Shown: positions 59,233 through 64,000 of the stretch, in pieces
Numbering within the stretch: position 1 is the first letter of the stretch
Layout: each line of letters opens with the position of its first letter
Origin: Paludibacteraceae bacterium
GTDB lineage: Bacteria; Bacteroidota; Bacteroidia; Bacteroidales; Paludibacteraceae
NCBI GenBank assembly: GCA_017451525.1
Contig: JAFTOD010000005.1
Location: 434,001 to 498,000, forward strand
DNA: 64,000 bases
Direction of reading: 5' to 3'
Program-made: the position numbers and the translations under genes
Notes under the pieces: model-generated
The model's database searches: none
What the model saw: the letters and a program-made list of their open reading frames with translations, nothing else
What the model was told of the DNA's origin: nothing

Positions 59233-61581
59233 ATGAAAACTCTCCTTCTCATTGATGCATATGCGATGATATATCGCGCTTATTATGCTTTTATTCGTGC
59301 ACCGCGTATGAACTCGCGTGGGGAAAATACCTCGGCTATCTTTGGTTTTGTAGTTACTTTTGAAGATTTGCTTAAACGTTTGAAACCTAGCCATATTGCG
59401 GTTGCTTTTGATCCTTCTGGTCCAACTTTTCGCCATGAAGCTTTTGAGCAATATAAGGCGCAACGTCAAGAAACGCCAGAAGATATACGTTGGGCTGTTC
59501 CTCGAATTAAACAGATTTTGAAGGCAATGAATGTGCCAGTCTTGGAAGTGGCTGGTTATGAGGCGGATGATGTGATAGGTACGATAGCGCACAAGGCTGA
59601 AAAAGAGGGATTCGAAGTGTATATGGCTACTCCAGACAAGGACTATGGTCAACTCGTTACTGAACATGTTTTCATGTATCGTCCTCGCCATACAGGAGGT
59701 TTTGAAAAATTAGGTCCCCAAGAGGTGTGTGAGAAATACGGCTTGCAAAACCAATTGCAAGTTATTGATTTATTGGGCTTAATGGGTGATAGTAGCGATA
59801 ACATTCCTGGTTGTAAAGGGGTAGGGGAGAAGACCGCTATCCAACTTCTACAGCAATTTGGTTCGATTGATAATCTACTGGATAGTACGGATCAACTGAA
59901 GGGTGCTCTTCAGCGCAAAGTACAAGAACAAGTGGAGGAAATTCGTTTCTCTCGTTTCTTGGCTACTATCAAGACTGATGTGCCCATCGAATTTGATGCA
60001 CAATCGCTTGTTTATCAAGAGCGTGATTGGGAACAACTTGCTCCACTTTATCGTGAGTTGGAATTCAATTCGCTTCTCAAGCAAGCTCCAACATTGGTGG
60101 CAAATAGTCAAGTGTCATCCAAACCCACTAAGAAAGCAAAGCCACAAGAGGCTACACTGGACTTGTTTGCAGCAATCGAACCCGATATAACACCATCGTT
60201 ACCGCTCCAAAAGGATACTGAAGGGATACAGAAGGTTGATGAAGACCGCCAAGAGTCGTTGGAGGGGCGTTTGGTAAGTTATCTGCTTAATCCCGAAGTG
60301 GCATATAATCCATTGCAACCTATCCAATGGGAAATGCTGAAGGCAGATACTTCTCTCTGGAATCTCTATCAAGAGGTGGAACTCCCGCTTTCGGCAATCC
60401 TTCGTGAAATGGAGCAGGCAGGGGTACGTATTGATGTAGATATGCTCAAGCTGGCAGAGGTGCAACTTAACGAAGAGTTGCAGGTGTTGGAGCAACAGAT
60501 ATATACTGCTGCGGAAACGACCTTTAATATCAATTCTCCCAAGCAGGTGGGGGAGGTGCTTTTTGACCAACTGAAATTGGATGCCAAAGCCAAAAAGTCG
60601 AAGACAGGTCAGTACTCCACTTCGGAGGAGGTGTTGCTTGCGCTCAAGCCCAAGCACCCTGTGGTGGGGATGATTCTTGCCTATCGCGAACTTAAGAAAC
60701 TGATTTCTACCTATATTTCGGCATTACCCACCTATATCAATCCCGAAACGGGGAAGATTCACACGACCTATAATCAGACGGTTACTGCAACTGGTCGTCT
60801 GTCTTCCTCTAACCCTAACCTACAGAACTTGCCTATTCGAAGTGAACGTGGGCAACTGATTCGTCAAGCGGTGATTCCAGATGAGGGCTGTATGTTCCTC
60901 TCTGCCGATTATTCGCAGATAGAGCTACGATTGATGGCACATTTTTCGCAAGATCCTCATCTGGTGGAGGCATTCCGTTCGGGGCAAGATATTCATGCGG
61001 CTACAGCGGCTAAGATATTCAATGTGCCTATTGAGCAGGTGACTAAAGACCAACGTCGTCAAGCTAAAACGGCTAATTTTGGTATCATTTATGGTATTTC
61101 TGCCTTTGGTTTGGCACAGCAATTGGATTGCTCACGCGCTGAAGCTAAAGCCCTCATTGATGGCTATTTTGCGGCATTCCCTGGAGTGATAGATTATATC
61201 GAACGTCAAAAACAACTTGCTCGCGAGCAAGGGTATGCTGTGACACTTTTCGGTCGCAAGCGTTATCTTCCTGATATTTTGTCGCATAATGCAACGGTAC
61301 GTTCGTTTGCTGAGCGCAACGCTGTAAATTCGCCTATTCAGGGTACAGCTGCGGATATTATTAAAATGGCAATGGTCACTATTCATCACCGTTTGAAGGC
61401 AGAGGGACTGAAGGCGCAGATGATTATGCAGGTGCATGATGAGTTGAACTTCAATGTGCCGATGGACGAGGTGGATAGGGTGCGCGAAATTGTGGTTGGC
61501 GAAATGCAGAATGTGGTACATTTGACTGTGCCATTGATTGCTGACTGTGGAGTAGGGACTAATTGGTTAGAAGCTCATTAA
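59233..61581 (+). CDS. polA: DNA polymerase I without a 3'-5' exonuclease domain
   Basis: A 782-residue polymerase. Residues 1-290 are the 5'-3' exonuclease (LLIDAYAMIYRAYYAF, GYEADDVIGTIAHKAE, GDSSDNIPGCKGVG). Residues 300-345 are a short linker. About 345-365 hold only RLVSYLLNPEVAYN, the end of the 3'-5' exonuclease-like fold. From about 385 comes the polymerase domain: TATGRLSSSNPNLQNLP, SADYSQIELRLMAHFS (motif A), RRQAKTANFGIIYG (motif B) and MQVHDELNFNV (motif C). E. coli Pol I has 928 residues. Family members in Bacteroides keep the middle domain. Missing here: about 150 residues, including the proofreading DEDD residues. ATG at 59233, not the TTG at 59224. Confidence 0.95.
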   Translation: MKTLLLIDAYAMIYRAYYAFIRAPRMNSRGENTSAIFGFVVTFEDLLKRLKPSHIAVAFDPSGPTFRHEAFEQYKAQRQETPEDIRWAVPRIKQILKAMNVPVLEVAGYEADDVIGTIAHKAEKEGFEVYMATPDKDYGQLVTEHVFMYRPRHTGGFEKLGPQEVCEKYGLQNQLQVIDLLGLMGDSSDNIPGCKGVGEKTAIQLLQQFGSIDNLLDSTDQLKGALQRKVQEQVEEIRFSRFLATIKTDVPIEFDAQSLVYQERDWEQLAPLYRELEFNSLLKQAPTLVANSQVSSKPTKKAKPQEATLDLFAAIEPDITPSLPLQKDTEGIQKVDEDRQESLEGRLVSYLLNPEVAYNPLQPIQWEMLKADTSLWNLYQEVELPLSAILREMEQAGVRIDVDMLKLAEVQLNEELQVLEQQIYTAAETTFNINSPKQVGEVLFDQLKLDAKAKKSKTGQYSTSEEVLLALKPKHPVVGMILAYRELKKLISTYISALPTYINPETGKIHTTYNQTVTATGRLSSSNPNLQNLPIRSERGQLIRQAVIPDEGCMFLSADYSQIELRLMAHFSQDPHLVEAFRSGQDIHAATAAKIFNVPIEQVTKDQRRQAKTANFGIIYGISAFGLAQQLDCSRAEAKALIDGYFAAFPGVIDYIERQKQLAREQGYAVTLFGRKRYLPDILSHNATVRSFAERNAVNSPIQGTAADIIKMAMVTIHHRLKAEGLKAQMIMQVHDELNFNVPMDEVDRVREIVVGEMQNVVHLTVPLIADCGVGTNWLEAH

Positions 61582-61602
61582 TATTAGATAATAATTATCA
61601 CG

Positions 61603-63585
61603 ATGGGATACAGACTTTTAACATCCAATGAGATTACATTGTTGCAAAACCAAGGTTGTACGGCAACTGACTGGCAGGCGATTGAGGTAGCAGAGAATTT
61701 TGACACACAATATATTCAAGATGCCCATTTCTCAGGACATAATCGCTTGGGACTTTTTATGAGCGAGACTATCTTGCCTGGTGGTTTGAAGGTACATGCA
61801 GGTATTTATCATGCCACGCTGCACAACTGTGAGGTCGGCGATGATGTGCGACTATATAATGTGCATAATTACATAGCAAACTATCGTATAGGTCATAATA
61901 CATGTATAGAAAATGTAAACGCTATTCTCGTAGATGGACGCACCGCTTTTGGCAATGGCGTGCGTGTACCTGTGATGAATGAGGGTGGAGGACGAGAGAT
62001 TCCTATTTTTGACCACCTATCGGCTAGTCTTGCGTATATTCTAACGTTGTATCGACATCGTCCTATGATGATTCGTCAATTGGAGTTGCTGATTGATGCT
62101 TATGCGGATAGTCAAACTGCCGAGATGGGCGAGATTGGTAATCATGTTCGCATTATCAATTGCGGTAGTATCAAAAATGTGAAGATAGGTGATTATGCAG
62201 AGTTGATTGGTGTCAGCCGTCTCAAGAATGGTTCTGTCAACTCCAATCTATATGCTCCAGTCCGCTTGGGTAGTGGTGTCAAGTGTTCTGATTTCATCGT
62301 TTGCTCAGGTGTTAAAATTGACGATTCTACGTTGGTAGACAAGTGTTTTGTAGGACAGGGCTGTGTGTTTGACAAGCATTATTCGGCGAGCGAGTCGTTG
62401 TTTTTTAGCAACTGTCAGGGAATGCACGGTGAAGCATGTGCAATCTTCGCTGGGCCATATACGGTTACGCACCACAAGTCAACCTTGCTGATTGCTGGTA
62501 TGTTTTCGTTTTTAAATGCAGGTTCGGGCAGCAACCAGTCCAACCATATGTATAAACTTGGTCCTATTCACCAAGGTATTGCTGAACGTGGAGCCAAGAC
62601 AACGAGTGATAGTTACTTGCTATGGCCAAGTAAGATTGGTGCTTTTTCTCTCGTGATGGGTCGTCATACTCACCATGCCGACACTTCGGATCTACCCTTC
62701 TCGTATCTCATAGAAAATAAAGCAGATAGTTATCTTGTGCCTTGTGCCAACCTCCGTACCGTAGGCACAATTCGTGATGCCCAGAAGTGGCCTAAACGTG
62801 ATAATCGAAAAGACCCTCACAAATTGGATCAAATTAATTTTAATCTTCTTAGTCCATATACGGTCCAGAAAATGTGGCGTGGTGCGGAAATCTTAGACGA
62901 GTTGTGTGCTATTAGTGGCGAGAGTACAGATGTCTATGGGTATAAAAACTGCAAAATTCGCAATTCTTCGCTAAGACATGGTCGTGAGTTATATCGGATT
63001 GGTATTCAGAAGTTCTTGGGTAATAGTCTGATCAGTCGTTTGGAGCACCATACGCTTCGTACAATGGAGGATGTACGTGCCGTATTGCGTCCAGATAGCG
63101 AGATTGGATTGGGAGATTGGGTAGATTTGGCAGGTATGATTGCACCTAAGCATGCGATAACAACACTATTGAATGAGATAGAGCAAGGCAATCATACCAT
63201 TCAAACCATCGAGTCGCGTTTGAACGACATGCATGCAAACTATTATTCCTACGAATGGACTTGGGCTTTGCAGCGATTAGAGCAAGTATGGGGATGTAGT
63301 GTGGAGCAAGTGACGTTACAGCAGATTCGATCGACGATATGCGAGTGGCAGGCTGCTGTTGTTGCTTTGGATAAGATGGTTTACAATGACGCTCGCAAAG
63401 AGTTTGATTTGAATAGCCAAACTGGTTTTGGTGTAGATGGTGACCGCAAGCAGATGGAGGCGGATTTTGAGGAAGTTAGGGGGAATTTCGAATCGAATTC
63501 TTTTGTCAAAGCCGTCTTGGAGCATATTGCACGTAAAACAGAACTAGGTAATAAGATGCTGAAGATTTTGGATACTATACAATAA
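61603..63585 (+). CDS. DUF4954 hexapeptide-repeat protein
   Basis: A 660-residue cytosolic protein of the DUF4954 family, conserved in Bacteroidetes. Residues about 60-330 form a left-handed beta-helix made of hexapeptide repeats (HNCEVGDDVRLYNVHNYIAN, NGGSIKNVKIGDYAELIGVS-like, SDFIVCSGVKIDDSTLVDK). NHMYKLGPIHQG and RHTHHADTSDLPFSYL follow, then a helical C-terminal part. The helix resembles acetyl- or nucleotidyltransferases (GlmU-like), but no substrate is known. It follows polA after 21 bases and ends the operon. Confidence 0.9.
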   Translation: MGYRLLTSNEITLLQNQGCTATDWQAIEVAENFDTQYIQDAHFSGHNRLGLFMSETILPGGLKVHAGIYHATLHNCEVGDDVRLYNVHNYIANYRIGHNTCIENVNAILVDGRTAFGNGVRVPVMNEGGGREIPIFDHLSASLAYILTLYRHRPMMIRQLELLIDAYADSQTAEMGEIGNHVRIINCGSIKNVKIGDYAELIGVSRLKNGSVNSNLYAPVRLGSGVKCSDFIVCSGVKIDDSTLVDKCFVGQGCVFDKHYSASESLFFSNCQGMHGEACAIFAGPYTVTHHKSTLLIAGMFSFLNAGSGSNQSNHMYKLGPIHQGIAERGAKTTSDSYLLWPSKIGAFSLVMGRHTHHADTSDLPFSYLIENKADSYLVPCANLRTVGTIRDAQKWPKRDNRKDPHKLDQINFNLLSPYTVQKMWRGAEILDELCAISGESTDVYGYKNCKIRNSSLRHGRELYRIGIQKFLGNSLISRLEHHTLRTMEDVRAVLRPDSEIGLGDWVDLAGMIAPKHAITTLLNEIEQGNHTIQTIESRLNDMHANYYSYEWTWALQRLEQVWGCSVEQVTLQQIRSTICEWQAAVVALDKMVYNDARKEFDLNSQTGFGVDGDRKQMEADFEEVRGNFESNSFVKAVLEHIARKTELGNKMLKILDTIQ

Positions 63586-63644
63586 GATATTGTCTCTTAT
63601 CTTTTGCTAAGCACAAAGAAATAGGATATAATCATTGGCATAAG

Positions 63645-63692
63645 TAATACAATAAAACAAGCACTCAGACGAGTGCTTGTTTTATTGTATTA
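63645..63692. terminator. Strong bidirectional terminator
   Basis: A perfect 21-bp stem (63645-63665 with 63672-63692) around a 6-nt loop. The outer A/T part supplies U-runs for both the DUF4954 gene and the hflX gene from the other side. Confidence 0.93.
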
Positions 63693-63767
63693 TTTCTTGG
63701 GGAATAGTATACAACCAAGATTTTATAAGTATTCATATACAGAGTTCGTGGTGTGTTAACCATTGCA

Positions 63768-64000
63768 TCATTCGTAATGTTGAAACAAAAAGTCGTTGTA
63801 TGGATAACGTTGGATATGAATGGCTTTGATGCGGTTGTAGAATAGTGATTTGAGTTCATCAATATTCGTTTTCTGGCGCGCAGAAATGAAAATACAATCA
63901 TCATGTAGTTTAGCCATCCAAGTACGTTGAAGTTCCTCAAGTGATATATTTTCTCGTTTAATTGGAGTGAGATCGTCTTCTTCTTTTGGGGTATATGTGA
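63768..64000 (-). CDS. hflX: GTPase HflX, C-terminal end (partial)
   Basis: The last 77 codons of a gene that enters from the right edge. The translation reads TYTPKEEDDLTPI, then ELQRTWMAKLHDDCIFISA, KTNIDELKSLFYNRI, and ends IQRYPYNDFLFQHYE. FISA is the G5 motif of the TRAFAC GTPase core, and YPYNDFL is the conserved end of Bacteroidetes HflX, a ribosome-splitting GTPase acting after heat stress. The stop is at 63768-63770. Ninety-one codons read in another frame here are a shadow. Confidence 0.88.
   Translation of the reverse strand, partial: TYTPKEEDDLTPIKRENISLEELQRTWMAKLHDDCIFISARQKTNIDELKSLFYNRIKAIHIQRYPYNDFLFQHYE

Noticed and set aside
63665-63940. 91-codon ORF at the right edge
   Set aside because: Out of frame with the HflX C-terminal coding sequence and runs into the terminator.

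Overview
The window comes from the chromosome of a member of the Bacteroidota, most likely the order Bacteroidales. It holds a complete porP-gldK-gldL-gldM-gldN type IX secretion operon, cargo proteins with type IX C-terminal domains, and families typical of the phylum (DUF3467, DUF3098, DUF4954, fused SpmA-SpmB, a TGS-domain nucleoside kinase, a second EF-G). At least fourteen promoters show the phylum's TTTG / TAnnTTTG signature, mostly with a 20-nt spacer. The species cannot be named from sequence alone.

Layout. 1-5.6 kb (minus): a compact accessory operon of five genes (Rossmann methyltransferase, minimal SF1 helicase, unrecognised 688-residue protein, DUF1848 Cys-cluster protein, small protein). 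Just upstream on the same strand is a structured RNA of about 335 nt with its own promoter and a terminator, whose central segment can pair with either end. This is the best candidate for an undescribed system. 6.1-6.5 kb: minisatellite-like spacer. 6.6-9.8 kb (minus): nucleoside phosphorylase, DUF3467, a GT2 glycosyltransferase and a degenerate SGNH protein. 10.2-11.7 kb (plus): a mini type IX cargo protein and aroC. 11.8-17.5 kb (minus): a glycogen/alpha-glucan operon (mannose-1-phosphate guanylyltransferase, debranching enzyme, GT4/5 synthase, GH57-like protein). 17.8-22.1 kb (plus): TGS-kinase, SPOR protein, folE, phosphoethanolamine transferase-like protein. 22.1-30.2 kb (mostly minus): duplicated PorZ-like propeller, rdgB, DUF2147 (plus), HIT, greA with a 37-codon gene, miaB. 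30.2-31.1 kb: repeats, hairpins and a long nested hairpin leader before a 1208-residue BspA-like LRR protein. 34.9-38.3 kb: rRNA methylase, first queA-like gene and tatD. 38.3-39.2 kb: tRNA-Ser with a long structured leader and a downstream repeat array. 39.2-41.6 kb: ExbB/ExbD motor operon. 41.7-47.2 kb (minus): lipoprotein, EF-G2, ybeY, nucleoside-recognition membrane protein. 47.2-54.8 kb: O-methyltransferase-like protein, cobalamin adenosyltransferase, then DUF2795 and the type IX operon. 54.9-63.6 kb: ftsX, DUF3098, uppP, truB, queA, ung, polA without a proofreading domain, DUF4954. The right edge holds the 3' end of hflX.

Functional themes. Several loci connect to type IX secretion: the core motor/ring operon, the PorZ-like propeller, the LRR protein and the mini cargo protein. 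The exbB-exbD genes presumably energise TonB-dependent uptake. Translation and tRNA modification are well represented (miaB, truB, two queA-like genes, ybeY, RlmL-like, EF-G2, greA, hflX).

Unusual features of the genome: short tandem repeats inserted in frame inside conserved genes (queA-like 1, tatD, miaB, aroC); several enzymes lacking expected catalytic residues or domains (SGNH, GH57, EF-G2, PolA); and many intergenic hairpins. Many reported ORFs in other frames are shadows and are omitted. Starts were moved where promoters, overlaps or family alignment required it.
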